A stretch of 63,072 nt of DNA from Siminovitchia terrae (GTDB taxonomy: Bacteria > Bacillota > Bacilli > Bacillales > Bacillaceae_C): assembly GCF_003605405.2 (NCBI RefSeq), contig NZ_QYTW02000031.1, forward strand, positions 1 to 63,072, read 5' to 3'. This document shows positions 18,816 through 28,066 of the stretch, one piece after another (the first letter of the stretch is position 1; every line of letters begins with the position of its first letter). The notes beneath the pieces were generated by a model that saw only the letters and a list, made by a program, of their open reading frames with translations, did no database searches and was not told the origin of the DNA. Made by a program: the position numbers and the translations under genes.

Positions 18816-19085
18816 TTTCGAAACCTTTTAACTTCATTCAGCATTCAGTGGGGGTTCAAACCCCGGCTGCATAAAGTCAAAGCCTCCGGTGGATGCCACA
18901 GATTTTCAGAGGAAATTTATCGAGCAGAGCTCGATAAAATCTGGGCGCAAATACGCCAAGGCGCATTTGATAGATTTATCAGCATTTGTGAGTTGTTCTA
19001 CAGTTTCAATTGCCGTGGAGTCAATAGCAGGAATCGATCTTAACAAGAATAAAAGGAATATTAAGTCTCCGAATTGAATATATTG
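18816..19085 (-). pseudogene. gene remnant interrupted by element copy 3
   Basis: If the element is removed, the minus strand reads through the junction in one frame (...TNADKS-LKGFENS-stop). The frame is open for about 45 codons but has no start codon. I do not recognise the protein. It could be a chance open frame, so confidence is low. Confidence 0.3.
18832..18971 (+). repeat. 190-bp TTTAA element, copy 3 (140 bp, first hairpin deleted)
   Basis: It follows TTTAA (18827-18831). Positions 12-61 of the element are missing, so the first hairpin is gone while the second hairpin and the whole right half remain. It ends in TTTGAT. Deletion endpoints fall in a repeated ATTCAG, suggesting slippage or recombination. 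Confidence 0.9.
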
Positions 19086-19163
19086 CTAGAGTGTCTATTT
19101 CAAGTTCTTTAAATAGAAAAGTCATTCTTTTTCCTAAATAATAATGATTTTAACTTGAAAATG

Positions 19164-19207
19164 ATTATTGCACATGTTATTATGTATCTAATTTAAAATT
19201 ATTATAA
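19164..19207 (+). promoter_or_regulatory. PerR/Fur-type boxes upstream of katA
   Basis: TTAAAATTATTATAA at 19193-19207 matches the PerR consensus TTATAATnATTATAA at all but one fixed position. TGAAAATGATTATTG, about 40 bp upstream, is a weaker match. In bacilli PerR represses katA until peroxide oxidises it. The downstream box lies close to the start codon, consistent with direct repression. Confidence 0.7.
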
Positions 19208-19218
19208 ATAAGGCGGGG

Positions 19219-20691
19219 ATGAAATTGACAAACAGAGAGAACCGTTTAACGACAAGTTGGGGTGCACCAGTAGGTGATAATCAGAATTCAATGACTGCTG
19301 GATCACGCGGTCCGACACTTATTCAAGATGTTCATCTTTTGGAAAAGCTAGCGCATTTCAATAGGGAACGGGTTCCTGAGCGGGTTGTTCACGCCAAAGG
19401 TGCGGGTGCACACGGTTACTTCGAAGTGACGAATGATTTGACCAAATATACAAAGGCGAAATTTTTGTCTGAAGTGGGCAAACGTACACCAACATTCGTA
19501 AGGTTTTCTACAGTAGCGGGAGAATTGGGGTCTTCAGATACAGTCAGAGATCCGCGCGGCTTTGCCGTGAAGTTTTACACAGAAGACGGCAACTATGACT
19601 TAGTTGGAAATAATACCCCTGTTTTCTTTATACGCGATGCAATCAAATTCCCAGATTTTATTCATACACAAAAAAGAGATCCGCAAACACACTTGAAAAA
19701 TCCGAATGCAGTGTGGGATTTCTGGTCACTGTCACCTGAATCTCTTCATCAGGTAACCATTTTAATGTCTGACAGGGGGATTCCGGCAACCTTCCGTCAT
19801 ATGCATGGCTTCGGAAGTCACTCATTCAAATGGACAAATGCGGAAGGTGAGAGTGTCTGGGTAAAATATCACTTTAAAACAGACCAAGGAATCAAAAATC
19901 TGGATGTGAATCTTGCGGCAAAACTGGCAGGGGAAAATCCTGATTATCACACAGAAGATTTGTTCAATGCGATTAAAAATGGCGATTGTCCATCATGGAC
20001 ATTGTATGTTCAGATCATGCCCCTTGAAGAGGCTGATACGTACCGTTTCGATCCGTTTGATGTCACTAAAGTTTGGTCGCAAAAGGACTATCCATTGATC
20101 GAGGTTGGACGGATGGTATTGAACCGCAATCCGGAAAACTATTTTGCGGAAGTGGAGCAGGCGACATTTTCACCTGGAACGCTTGTACCGGGAATTGATG
20201 TTTCACCTGATAAAATGCTGCAGGGACGTTTGTTTGCTTATCATGATGCCCACCGTTACCGTGTTGGTACAAACCATCAGATGCTTCCAATCAACCGACC
20301 TCGGAATGAAGTAGAAAATTATCAGCGTGATGGTGCGATGCGCTTTGATAATAATGGCGGAGGTTCTGTTTACTACGAGCCGAACAGCTACGGAGGACCG
20401 ACGGAATCACCTGCAGATAAACCGGCCGCATATTCAGTTTCGGGTGAAGCCGCAAGTGTGAGCTATGACCACAATGATCATTACACACAGGCAGGGGATT
20501 TGTACCGCTTAATGAGCAAGGAGGAGCGAGAACGTCTTGTTGCCAACATCATTTCTGCTATGAAGCCTGTTGAGAAAGATGAAATCAAGCTTCGCCAGAT
20601 TGGCCACTTCTATAAAGCTGATCCAGAATACGGAACAAAAGTTGCAGAAGGATTGGGTTTGCAAGTACCTGCGGATGTAGTAAAATCTTAA
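19219..20691 (+). CDS. katA: heme catalase KatA
   Basis: This monofunctional small-subunit catalase has 490 residues and splits hydrogen peroxide to water and oxygen in the cytoplasm. The catalytic His is His58 in [11 protein letters not shown]. The heme-side RFSTVAGE segment and the proximal-tyrosine motif [12 protein letters not shown] (tyrosine near 340) are intact. Length and ends are normal. Upstream PerR-like boxes suggest peroxide induction. It is a single gene, closed by a strong terminator. Confidence 0.95.
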   Translation: MKLTNRENRLTTSWGAPVGDNQNSMTAGSRGPTLIQDVHLLEKLAHFNRERVPERVVHAKGAGAHGYFEVTNDLTKYTKAKFLSEVGKRTPTFVRFSTVAGELGSSDTVRDPRGFAVKFYTEDGNYDLVGNNTPVFFIRDAIKFPDFIHTQKRDPQTHLKNPNAVWDFWSLSPESLHQVTILMSDRGIPATFRHMHGFGSHSFKWTNAEGESVWVKYHFKTDQGIKNLDVNLAAKLAGENPDYHTEDLFNAIKNGDCPSWTLYVQIMPLEEADTYRFDPFDVTKVWSQKDYPLIEVGRMVLNRNPENYFAEVEQATFSPGTLVPGIDVSPDKMLQGRLFAYHDAHRYRVGTNHQMLPINRPRNEVENYQRDGAMRFDNNGGGSVYYEPNSYGGPTESPADKPAAYSVSGEAASVSYDHNDHYTQAGDLYRLMSKEERERLVANIISAMKPVEKDEIKLRQIGHFYKADPEYGTKVAEGLGLQVPADVVKS

Positions 20692-20702
20692 TCTGAGTCG
20701 AG

Positions 20703-20748
20703 ACCGTCCAGAAAGTCAGTGAAAAATGGCTTTCTGGACGGTTTTTTT
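20703..20748 (+). terminator. katA terminator
   Basis: CCGTCCAGAAAG pairs with CTTTCTGGACGG and is followed by TTTTTTT. Confidence 0.9.
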
Positions 20749-20824
20749 GCAAGTTGGAAAGACTATGCTGACTATAAAAGAAAATGAATAAAGCTTGCCC
20801 GTTTCTAGAGAATCGAAAGCCTAA

Positions 20825-20940
20825 TCCGTTTTACCGGAGATACTATCCGGAATTCGAAGAAACTGTCGGATTTAATGAGGTTACTATCCGTGATTTGAAA
20901 ATACTGTCCGTTTTACCATAGTTACTGTCCGCCGCTCCGA
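20825..20940. repeat. degenerate repeats with ~21-bp period (ACTnTCCG)
   Basis: The motif (A)CTATCCG / CTGTCCG recurs six times at about 20-22-bp steps, separated by AT-rich, partly similar 13-14-bp segments. Units are not identical, so this is not a CRISPR array. The rest of 20749-21170 shows no gene. Confidence 0.6.
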
Positions 20941-21182
20941 AACTAAAAAAGGCTCCATCCCCCTCTCTTACTTTGATATAAAATAATCTCTCAAAAATTC
21001 GAATCACACTGTATTTAGCAAATACGCCAGGAGTTCTACGTTTTCTGGATCCGTCCAGGCAGACCAGTGGTCCAATTAGTCTAATTCCTCCCTTGAAAAA
21101 TTCATATATTTTTAAACAGCTGTCCTTCTTCAATACTAAGCAAATGAATAAAGGCATAGGATGGAATGAGGGAGGAAACGTT

Positions 21183-22412
21183 ATGACGCATAGTTATGTT
21201 ACGCATCTGTCCTGCTCCAAATGTTCAGAGGTTTACCCTTCTGATAGAGTTCAACAGCTTTGTATATGCGGTGCGCCGCTGCTTGTAAACTATAATTTAA
21301 GGAAATTGGCAAAAGTATTAAAGCCAGATGATCTATTGAAAAGAAATCATGATCTTTGGCGGTATCATGAGCTGCTCCCTGTTCAAAGCGCTCAAAATAT
21401 CGTATCGCTGGGAGAAGGGATGACGCCTTTGCTTCCAATGAAGAAGCTTGGCTCCGATATGGACATTCCCCATCTGTATATGAAAGATGAAGGGATGGCG
21501 CCTACAGGTACGTTTAAAGCGCGAGGAGCTGCGATTGGGGTATCAAAAGCGAATGAATTAGGCGTCAAAGGGTTGGTGATGCCGACGAATGGAAATGCTG
21601 GTGCCGCCTGGTCGCTCTATTCTTCTAGAGCAGGCATTCAAGCTGTGATCGTCATGCCGCGGGATGCTCCGGCCCTGATCCGGTCAGAAGTAGCGTCGGC
21701 TGGTTCTCATTTGTTTCTCGTCAATGGATTGATCAGTGATGCAGGGAAGATTGCTGCGAAGGCTGCTGTCGATTTTCATTTATATGATGTATCAACGTTA
21801 AAAGAGCCGTATCGGATTGAAGGGAAGAAAACGATGGGCTTTGAAATCGCTGAACAGTTGAACTGGGAAACGCCTGATGTCATTTTATATCCAGCGGGTG
21901 GCGGTGTTGGACTTATAGCCATTTATAAGGCGTTTAAAGAGCTGCAAAAGCTGGGTTGGGTTGATTCCAGGAAGATGCCCAGGTTTGTAGCTGTTCAGGC
22001 GGAAGGCTGTGCACCGATTGTAAAAGCGTGGGAGGCGAAGAAAAAAGAATCCGAGTTTTGGCCTGATTCACGCACGTTGGCGTTCGGGATTAATGTTCCA
22101 AAGGCTTTGGGAGATTTTCTGGTTCTCCAGGCCATTTATGAAACAAATGGATGCGCACTAGCTGTTAAAGATAAAGAAATTATAAAAGAACAGAAAAATA
22201 TTATCAGAGAAGAAGGAGCCTTTGTATGTCCGGAAGGGGCTGCAGCATTTTTAGCAGCGCGTAAGCTGCGAGAGTCAGGATGGATGAAAGAGGATGAGAG
22301 AGTGATTATCATCAATACCGGGATGGGCTTGAAGTATATGAACAAGGAGGGGATGGATCTGCCCGTACTTCAGCCTGGTGATTCCATTAAACGTCTCTCT
22401 GTATTGCCATAA
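21183..22412 (+). CDS. threonine synthase-like PLP enzyme
   Basis: The protein has 409 residues. An N-terminal zinc ribbon (C11, C14, C27, C29) precedes a fold-type II PLP domain. The Schiff-base lysine is Lys112 in TGTFKARGA. The phosphate-binding loop is PAGGGVG. Threonine synthases of this type convert O-phosphohomoserine to threonine. Related enzymes act as cysteate or diaminopropionate synthases, so the substrate is not certain. There are no threonine-pathway neighbours. ATG 21183 follows GGGAGGAAACGTT. The upstream in-frame extension has no binding site. It may form an operon with the symporter 40 bp downstream. Confidence 0.75.
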   Translation: MTHSYVTHLSCSKCSEVYPSDRVQQLCICGAPLLVNYNLRKLAKVLKPDDLLKRNHDLWRYHELLPVQSAQNIVSLGEGMTPLLPMKKLGSDMDIPHLYMKDEGMAPTGTFKARGAAIGVSKANELGVKGLVMPTNGNAGAAWSLYSSRAGIQAVIVMPRDAPALIRSEVASAGSHLFLVNGLISDAGKIAAKAAVDFHLYDVSTLKEPYRIEGKKTMGFEIAEQLNWETPDVILYPAGGGVGLIAIYKAFKELQKLGWVDSRKMPRFVAVQAEGCAPIVKAWEAKKKESEFWPDSRTLAFGINVPKALGDFLVLQAIYETNGCALAVKDKEIIKEQKNIIREEGAFVCPEGAAAFLAARKLRESGWMKEDERVIIINTGMGLKYMNKEGMDLPVLQPGDSIKRLSVLP

Positions 22413-22451
22413 CGTTCTTCCCTCACGATAGCAATACGAGGAGGGCTTGGT

Positions 22452-23657
22452 ATGAAACGGAACTTCATGTTTCAGATTTTGGCAGCTTTTATCCTTGCTA
22501 TTATTGTCGGAATCATTTTTGGGGAAAGAGCGACAATTATCCAGCCGCTGGGTGATTTGTTTTTAAGGCTTATTAAGTTTATCATTGTTCCTTTGATTCT
22601 TTCGACAATTGTGGTGGGTGTGACTAACGCGGGAAGTATTAAAAAGATCGGTAATTTAGGTGGAAAAGCGATTGGATATTTTCTTGTGACGAGTTTCATA
22701 GCCATTGCACTTGGCTTGTTTGCCGGATTTGTTTTTCAGCCGGGAGCCGGCGTAGATCTTGCTGTTCAGGGAGAAGCTGTGGATGCCTCTGAGACAGAGG
22801 GTGTTATTGCAACTTTGTTAAATATTATTCCAACAAACCCAGTCGAAGCATTAACCACGGGAGCAGTCTTGCAGATTATATTCTTTGCTATCTTTCTCGG
22901 AATCGGTATTTCACTTGTAGGGAAAAAAGCACTCCCAGTTCAGCAGTTTTTTGAAGGATTATCTGAAGTGATGTATAAAATTACAAGCATTGTCATGAAG
23001 CTTGTTCCGCTTGGAATCTTCGGCCTGCTTGCACCGATTGTCGGGACATATGGTCCTTCCGTCTTGATGCCGCTGATCAAAGTGATTATCGCCATGGTGG
23101 TTGCAGTCATTGTTCATGTATCCCTTGTATACTCGGCGGCAGTCAAGACGTTCGGAAAAATGAATCCCTATCACTTTTTCAAAGGAATTTTTCCAGCAGC
23201 ATCCGTTGCTTTTGCTACATGTAGCAGTTCGGGGACGCTTCCTGTAACGATGAAAAATACTCAGGAAAATCTGGGAGTCTCAAAAGGAACGAGCAGTTTC
23301 GTCCTTCCACTTGGAGCGACAATTAATATGGATGGAACGGCTATTTACCAAGGAATTGCAGTCATGTTCATCGCGCAATATTTTGGGGTGGAATTGACGA
23401 TGGCCCAGATTTTGATTGTTGCGTTGATGGGAACGCTAGCTTCCATTGGAGCAGCAGGAGTTCCGGGAGCAGGATTGATTATGCTGACGATGGTGCTGAC
23501 CGCTGTTAATCTTCCATTGGAAGGAATTGCACTGATTGCAGGAATCGACCGGATTCTTGACATGTTAAGAACTTCAGTAAATATTATAGGGGATGCTTCG
23601 GCCTGTGTAGTAGTGGAAGGCGGAAAACCTGAGATGGCCGTTAAAAAAGGAGCCTGA
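22452..23657 (+). CDS. dicarboxylate/amino acid:cation symporter (DAACS family)
   Basis: This membrane protein has 401 residues and the DAACS signatures: serine-rich CSSSGTLPVT in hairpin 1, NMDGTAIYQG (Na+/H+ site) and the AAGVPGAG hairpin 2. Members import glutamate, aspartate or C4-dicarboxylates with Na+ or H+. The exact substrate is unknown. GAGGAGG precedes the start. The 40-bp gap to the threonine synthase-like gene suggests co-transcription. Confidence 0.85.
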   Translation: MKRNFMFQILAAFILAIIVGIIFGERATIIQPLGDLFLRLIKFIIVPLILSTIVVGVTNAGSIKKIGNLGGKAIGYFLVTSFIAIALGLFAGFVFQPGAGVDLAVQGEAVDASETEGVIATLLNIIPTNPVEALTTGAVLQIIFFAIFLGIGISLVGKKALPVQQFFEGLSEVMYKITSIVMKLVPLGIFGLLAPIVGTYGPSVLMPLIKVIIAMVVAVIVHVSLVYSAAVKTFGKMNPYHFFKGIFPAASVAFATCSSSGTLPVTMKNTQENLGVSKGTSSFVLPLGATINMDGTAIYQGIAVMFIAQYFGVELTMAQILIVALMGTLASIGAAGVPGAGLIMLTMVLTAVNLPLEGIALIAGIDRILDMLRTSVNIIGDASACVVVEGGKPEMAVKKGA

Positions 23658-23661
23658 CAAA

Positions 23662-23704
23662 GGCAAAAAATGCGCAGGATTTCTGAGATCCTGCGCATTT
23701 TTTG
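23662..23704. terminator. bidirectional terminator
   Basis: AAAAAATGCGCAGGAT pairs with ATCCTGCGCATTTTTT between convergent genes. Confidence 0.9.
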
Positions 23705-23711
23705 CGTTTTA

Positions 23712-24992
23712 CTATTCATTTGATAGGTTCAGTGCCTCTAATAATTTAAAGAACAGACTAAGGAGAATCGCAACTACGGTTGCTAGTCCCATCCCAGCTA
23801 GTGTGACAGGCCCGATGTGTAAGGAAGCTCCACTTACACCAATTGCTAGGACAACACAGGTTAAAATCATATTATGAGAGTTGCTATAATCAACTTTTGA
23901 TTCAACCAGCATGCGAAGCCCGCTCACTGCGATGATTCCAAATAGAAGAAGCGAGATGCCACCCATAACCGGTTGTGGTATGGAGGAAATCAAGGCCGCT
24001 AACTTTCCACAGAAAGAAAGGACGATGGCAATGACTCCGGCACCTCCAATGATCCATGTAGAATAAACTCGCGTAATAGCCAATACCCCGATATTTTCAC
24101 CGTATGTCGTATTTGGCGTTGAACCGACAAAGCTGGAAATGATTGTGGAAATCCCGTTACTCATTAAGGAGCGGTCGAGTCCCGGATCTTTTACCAGATC
24201 TTTTTTGACGATATTTCCGGTGACTACCAGGTGACCGATATGTTCCGGAACCAGAACCAGCGCTGCGGGAAGAATGAGAAAGACATCCGCCCAATTAAAT
24301 TTCATCGCGTAGTATGTGGGAGCGGAAATCCAAGCGGCATCGTAGAACTGCTTCAAATCGACAATCCCTACGAAGAAAGCGATAATATAACCTGAAACAA
24401 TACCGATCAGGATCGGGATAATTTTTAAAAATCCACGCAGGGTGACCCAGCAGAGAATGGTGATCCCCAATGTTAACAATGAAACCAAGATAGCATCTGG
24501 GTCTGGTTTCCATGTCTCCAATGCATCTTTAGGTTTTACCAATCCAGCCATTTCACCAGCGATTGGGAGAAGCTCCAATCCAATAACAGCTACGATAGCG
24601 CCCATTGCAGCAGGAGGGAAAATGAAGTCAATCCAGGCGGTTCCGACAAGCTTGACAATCAATGCGATTATGACGAGCGTCACACCGACGGCTAGAAAGC
24701 CTCCAAGTGCATAAGCGTATCCTTCTCCTCCTGTATATTTGGACAATACTGCAAAAACTGGGGAGATAAATGCAAAACTTGATCCAAGATAAGCTGGAAT
24801 TTTGCCTTTAGTAATAAAAATATAAAGCAGTGTGCCAAGGCCGTTCATTAACAGGATGGTGGCAGGGTCTACTTCAAATAAAAGCGGCACTAGGACAGTG
24901 GATCCGAACATGGCAAATAGATGTTGGAAACTGAGCGGGAGGCTCTGCAGGATAGGCAAGCGCTCATCCACCTGGATTTCTCTTTGGCTCAT
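23712..24992 (-). CDS. pyrP: uracil permease PyrP
   Basis: This nucleobase:cation symporter-2 protein has 426 residues and about 12-14 membrane segments. Family signatures are present, including FQHLFAMFGSTVLVPLLF at the N-terminus, LVPEHIGHLVVTGN and GSTPNTTYGENIGVLAITR. It imports uracil. ATG 24992 follows GGAGAG. A longer frame would start inside the attenuator hairpin. The preceding PyrR site fixes the pyrimidine assignment. Unlike B. subtilis, no pyr biosynthetic gene is adjacent. Confidence 0.95.
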   Translation of the reverse strand: MSQREIQVDERLPILQSLPLSFQHLFAMFGSTVLVPLLFEVDPATILLMNGLGTLLYIFITKGKIPAYLGSSFAFISPVFAVLSKYTGGEGYAYALGGFLAVGVTLVIIALIVKLVGTAWIDFIFPPAAMGAIVAVIGLELLPIAGEMAGLVKPKDALETWKPDPDAILVSLLTLGITILCWVTLRGFLKIIPILIGIVSGYIIAFFVGIVDLKQFYDAAWISAPTYYAMKFNWADVFLILPAALVLVPEHIGHLVVTGNIVKKDLVKDPGLDRSLMSNGISTIISSFVGSTPNTTYGENIGVLAITRVYSTWIIGGAGVIAIVLSFCGKLAALISSIPQPVMGGISLLLFGIIAVSGLRMLVESKVDYSNSHNMILTCVVLAIGVSGASLHIGPVTLAGMGLATVVAILLSLFFKLLEALNLSNE

Positions 24993-25024
24993 CTTTTTCT
25001 CTCCAATACAAGTTATTTTGAACA

Positions 25025-25140
25025 TGAAAAGCACCTTACCTGAAGGCAAGGTGCTTGGCTACATTTCCACAGCAAAATGAACGCGCGGGTAGTCTTTACG
25101 TGCGCGCACCTTGTCAGCCTCACAGGACTGGTTTAAAGGT
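25025..25140 (-). promoter_or_regulatory. PyrR-binding attenuator of pyrP
   Basis: Reading the minus strand, the PyrR anti-antiterminator loop CCAGTCCTGTGAGGCTGACA (25111-25132 region) matches the known binding consensus. It is followed by a terminator hairpin AGCACCTTGCC / GGTAAGGTGCTTTT just before the gene. With UMP, PyrR binding favours termination. Confidence 0.85.
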
Positions 25141-25241
25141 ATTTTTAGATATAATTGTCAAAGATATTATGTCAGTTGCCAAATTGAAAGTCAATCATTT
25201 TTGTCAAAAATATAAAATTGTTGTCAAAATATGGACGGATT

Positions 25242-26486
25242 CTATTGGAAATTCTCAGCACGCTCTTCAAATAGCTTCACAATTTCCACAATCGTCTGCA
25301 CTGACTTTTCCATTACATCGACTGAGACAAATTCGTATGGACCATGGAAATTTTCTCCACCGGTAAAAATATTCGGAGTGGGCAGTCCCATGAAGGAGAG
25401 CTGAGATCCATCGGTTCCACCGCGGATTGGAGAGATGTCCGGTTTGATGTCCAATATTTTCATCGCGTCTGAAGCTATTTCGACAATTTCTTTCACGGGT
25501 TCAATCTTCTCCCGCATATTGTAATACTGGTCTTTCAACTCTAGCTGGATCCTATCTGTTCCATACTTTTCTCCCAGCTCTTCGGAGATCTGCTGCATAA
25601 ATGCTTTCTTTTTCTCAAACTTTTTCCGGTCAAAATCACGGATGATATAATGCAGGACTGTTTCTTCCACATTGCCTTCAAACGAGAGCAGGTGGTAAAA
25701 GCCTTCATATCCTTCAGTTAATTCGGGAACTTCATCAGCGGGAAGACGGTTGTGAAATTCGACGGCGATATTTTGAGAGTTTACCATGATCCCTTTCGCT
25801 GTTCCTGGATGAATATTTGTCCCTTTAACAATTAGTTTGGCGCTTGCAGCATTAAAACTTTCATATTCGAGCTGTCCGATTTTGCCTCCATCAACGGTAT
25901 AAGCGAATGAAGCATTGAATGCTTTGACGTCAAAGCGATGTGGTCCTCTTCCGATCTCTTCATCAGGTGTAAAAGCTACTCTTACTTTTCCGTGCTTGAT
26001 TTCCGGATGCTTCAACAAATAATCCATGGCCGTCATGATTTCTGCAATTCCGGCTTTGTTGTCCGCACCAAGCAAGGTTGTCCCATCTGTTGTAATGAGG
26101 GTATGTCCTTTGCAATCCAACAGAGAGGGAAATTTCTCTGGAGACAGGATGATTTGCTTTTCCTTATTTAGTAAAATATCCTTACCGTCATAGTTTTCCA
26201 CAATCTGAGGATTGACGCCTTTTCCCGTAAAATCTGTTGCTGTATCAACATGAGCTAAAAAGCCGATGGTGGGTATTTTTTTTTCCGTATTGGCCGGAAG
26301 GGTCGCCATGACATATCCGTTTTCGTCGATAGTCACTTCTGTCATGCCGATTGATTCAAGCTCTTTCACCAACTGATTGGCTAAAGTCAGCTGTCCAGGT
26401 GTAGAAGGGCATGTGTCACTGTTTTCATTGGATTGCGTATCTACTTTTACATACGATGTAAATCTGTGAATCATTTCATTCTTCAC
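25242..26486 (-). CDS. pepT: peptidase T (tripeptidase)
   Basis: This 414-residue M20B metallopeptidase removes the N-terminal residue from tripeptides in the cytoplasm. Zinc-site motifs are [27 protein letters not shown] and [11 protein letters not shown]. The C-terminal [25 protein letters not shown] is diagnostic. The GTG start follows GGAG at about 10 nt. It is a single gene that diverges from nothing obvious. Confidence 0.95.
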   Translation of the reverse strand: MKNEMIHRFTSYVKVDTQSNENSDTCPSTPGQLTLANQLVKELESIGMTEVTIDENGYVMATLPANTEKKIPTIGFLAHVDTATDFTGKGVNPQIVENYDGKDILLNKEKQIILSPEKFPSLLDCKGHTLITTDGTTLLGADNKAGIAEIMTAMDYLLKHPEIKHGKVRVAFTPDEEIGRGPHRFDVKAFNASFAYTVDGGKIGQLEYESFNAASAKLIVKGTNIHPGTAKGIMVNSQNIAVEFHNRLPADEVPELTEGYEGFYHLLSFEGNVEETVLHYIIRDFDRKKFEKKKAFMQQISEELGEKYGTDRIQLELKDQYYNMREKIEPVKEIVEIASDAMKILDIKPDISPIRGGTDGSQLSFMGLPTPNIFTGGENFHGPYEFVSVDVMEKSVQTIVEIVKLFEERAENFQ

Positions 26487-26579
26487 TTTACAAAAACTCC
26501 TTTCCCTATATTATTTATATTAATGGAGCATACTACTCAAAATAAAGATGCCGACTGACTCATTCGGAGCAATCGGCAT

Positions 26580-26897
26580 TTATTCATCAGGAGTTTCCAC
26601 CCATTGTTCAGCCCATGAAGCAATTTCCTTCATAATCGGCTTGAGCGCCATTCCTTTTTCGGTCAAAGAGTATTCAATTCTAACCGGTGTTTCGGGATAT
26701 ACCTGTCTTTTTACAATTCCCTCTTTTTCCAGATCCTTTAAACGCTCAGACAGGACGCGCGCACTGATCGGCATGGCTGCTTCCACCGTACAAAAGCGTT
26801 GCGGGCCGTTTAGAAGCTGGTAAATAATGAGCCCAGTCCAACGCTGACCCAATATACTCATAGCTTTTTCAAGTCTTGGACAAGTGTTTCCGTTCAT
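26580..26897 (-). CDS. HxlR-family regulator (YodB/CatR-like)
   Basis: The protein has 105 residues and a winged helix typical of HxlR (ILGQRWTGLIIYQLLNGPQRF at about 15-35, SERLKDLEKEGIV, RIEYSLTEKG). A single cysteine at position 6 followed by Pro matches the sensing Cys of the quinone-responsive YodB and CatR of B. subtilis. It is divergent from a ring-cleavage dioxygenase-like gene, which mirrors CatR control of catDE. Control of the divergent gene is inferred from this layout and from palindromes over its promoter. Confidence 0.8.
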   Translation of the reverse strand: MNGNTCPRLEKAMSILGQRWTGLIIYQLLNGPQRFCTVEAAMPISARVLSERLKDLEKEGIVKRQVYPETPVRIEYSLTEKGMALKPIMKEIASWAEQWVETPDE

Positions 26898-26942
26898 TTA
26901 AGTTCACCTCGATATTATAATTATATCACTAATTGTTTCTTC

Positions 26943-26988
26943 TTGACAGATGAAATAAACTAATATATAGTTGCTTACATAAAGTAAG
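26943..26988 (+). promoter_or_regulatory. promoter and candidate HxlR operators for the catE-like gene
   Basis: TTGACA (26943-26948), a 17-bp spacer and TATAGT (26966-26971) form a strong sigma-A promoter. Two palindromes overlap it: AACTAATATATAGTT (26958-26972) and CTTACATAAAGTAAG (26974-26988). This is the arrangement expected for repression by the divergent HxlR protein. Confidence 0.6.
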
Positions 26989-27857
26989 TGAATAAAAAGG
27001 AGGAGTGGCTTATCGTTAGATCCGCCGATCCTGTCATTGGCACAGTAACATTGACGGTGCAAAACATCAAGCGGATGCTTGCATTTTATATAGATGTTCT
27101 CGGGTTTCGAGTGTATGAACAGGGTCAAAAGAAAGTGTCACTTACAGCGGATGGAAAAACTGTTCTATTAAAGCTTGAAGAAGATAAAGGGGCAAAACTC
27201 CGACCTCCGCATACGACAGGTTTATATCATATTGCTTTTTTACTGCCTGAGAGGGCTGATTTGGCGGATGTCATCAAACATTTGGCCGAGATCCGTTATC
27301 CGCTTCAGGGGGCGTCTGATCATGACGTTAGCGAAGCACTTTATCTTGCGGATCCGGAAGGTAACGGCTTGGAAATTTATGCGGACAGAGATGCAGCCTC
27401 ATGGGAATGGAAGAAAGACCAAGTTTTCATGACGACAAAGCCGCTCGATATAGATGATTTGTTAATGGATGCCTCTGGGACCGGCTGGAATGGAATGCCG
27501 TCTGGAACTTTGATTGGGCATATTCATTTGCAGGTATCCGATTTAGAGGATGCCAAGAGATTCTATTGTGATGGGATTAGCTTTGATCCGGTTCTTCAGT
27601 ACGGAAGCCAGGCATTGTTCATTTCATGGCACAAATATCACCACCATATCGGGCTCAATACTTGGAATAGTGCGGGTGCAGGACCACCAGAGGAAAAAAG
27701 CACAGGCTTGAAGCACTTTACCATATTCTTTTCTGATGAGGCTAAAAGAAGGAAGGCTGTCGCTCGGCTGGAAAAGCTAAATGCTTGGATTATAGAGGAA
27801 AATGGAGCAATAATAACGAAAGATCCGTCAGGAATTTATTTGATTTTGGAAGTTTAA
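26988..27857 (+). CDS. VOC-family ring-cleavage dioxygenase-like protein (CatE/YfiE type)
   Basis: This two-domain vicinal-oxygen-chelate protein has about 289 residues. Putative metal ligands are the His in TGLYHIAF or in IGHIHLQV of the second domain, HHHIGLN, and Glu in the repeated YLADPEGNGLEIYAD. Length and layout match B. subtilis CatE (YfiE), a catechol 2,3-dioxygenase. Oddly, the GTG used here has no upstream binding site. A strong AAGGAGGAG lies inside the frame, 5-10 nt before CTT/ATC/GTT codons with no canonical start. The gene may therefore use a rare start or have lost one. The TAA stop abuts element copy 4. Confidence 0.7.
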   Translation: MNKKEEWLIVRSADPVIGTVTLTVQNIKRMLAFYIDVLGFRVYEQGQKKVSLTADGKTVLLKLEEDKGAKLRPPHTTGLYHIAFLLPERADLADVIKHLAEIRYPLQGASDHDVSEALYLADPEGNGLEIYADRDAASWEWKKDQVFMTTKPLDIDDLLMDASGTGWNGMPSGTLIGHIHLQVSDLEDAKRFYCDGISFDPVLQYGSQALFISWHKYHHHIGLNTWNSAGAGPPEEKSTGLKHFTIFFSDEAKRRKAVARLEKLNAWIIEENGAIITKDPSGIYLILEV

Positions 27858-28047
27858 CTTCATTCAGCAGAAGTCTCCCACTTCAGTAAGTGGTGAGATG
27901 AAAGCATATTGTTATTCCATTCAGTGGGGGTTCAAACCCCGGCTGAATAAAGTTAAAGCCTCCGGCGGATGCCACAGATTTTCAGAGGAAGCTTATCGAG
28001 CGGAGCTCGATAAAATCTGGGCGCAAATACGCCAAGGCGCATTTGAG
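27858..28047 (+). repeat. 190-bp TTTAA element, copy 4 (full length)
   Basis: It starts after the TAA of the catE-like gene (TTTAA 27853-27857) and ends TTTGAG rather than TTTGAT. It separates the catE-like gene from the nitroreductase gene, which were probably one transcription unit. Confidence 0.92.
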
Positions 28048-28066
28048 TGAAAAGGGGAATGTCAAC

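Noticed and set aside
18534-19043. Plus-strand 169-codon ORF after the SNF2 gene
   Set aside because: It starts in the terminator, overlaps a more convincing minus-strand mini-protein with its own ribosome binding site, and its second half is element sequence.
20825-20940. Possible CRISPR array from ~21-bp periodic boxes
   Set aside because: Units are degenerate and too short, with no distinct repeat/spacer structure.
27858-28047. tRNA-like gene, because GGGGGTTCAAACCCC in the element resembles a T-arm
   Set aside because: No acceptor, D-arm or anticodon arm can be fitted around it; it is just hairpin 2 of the element.
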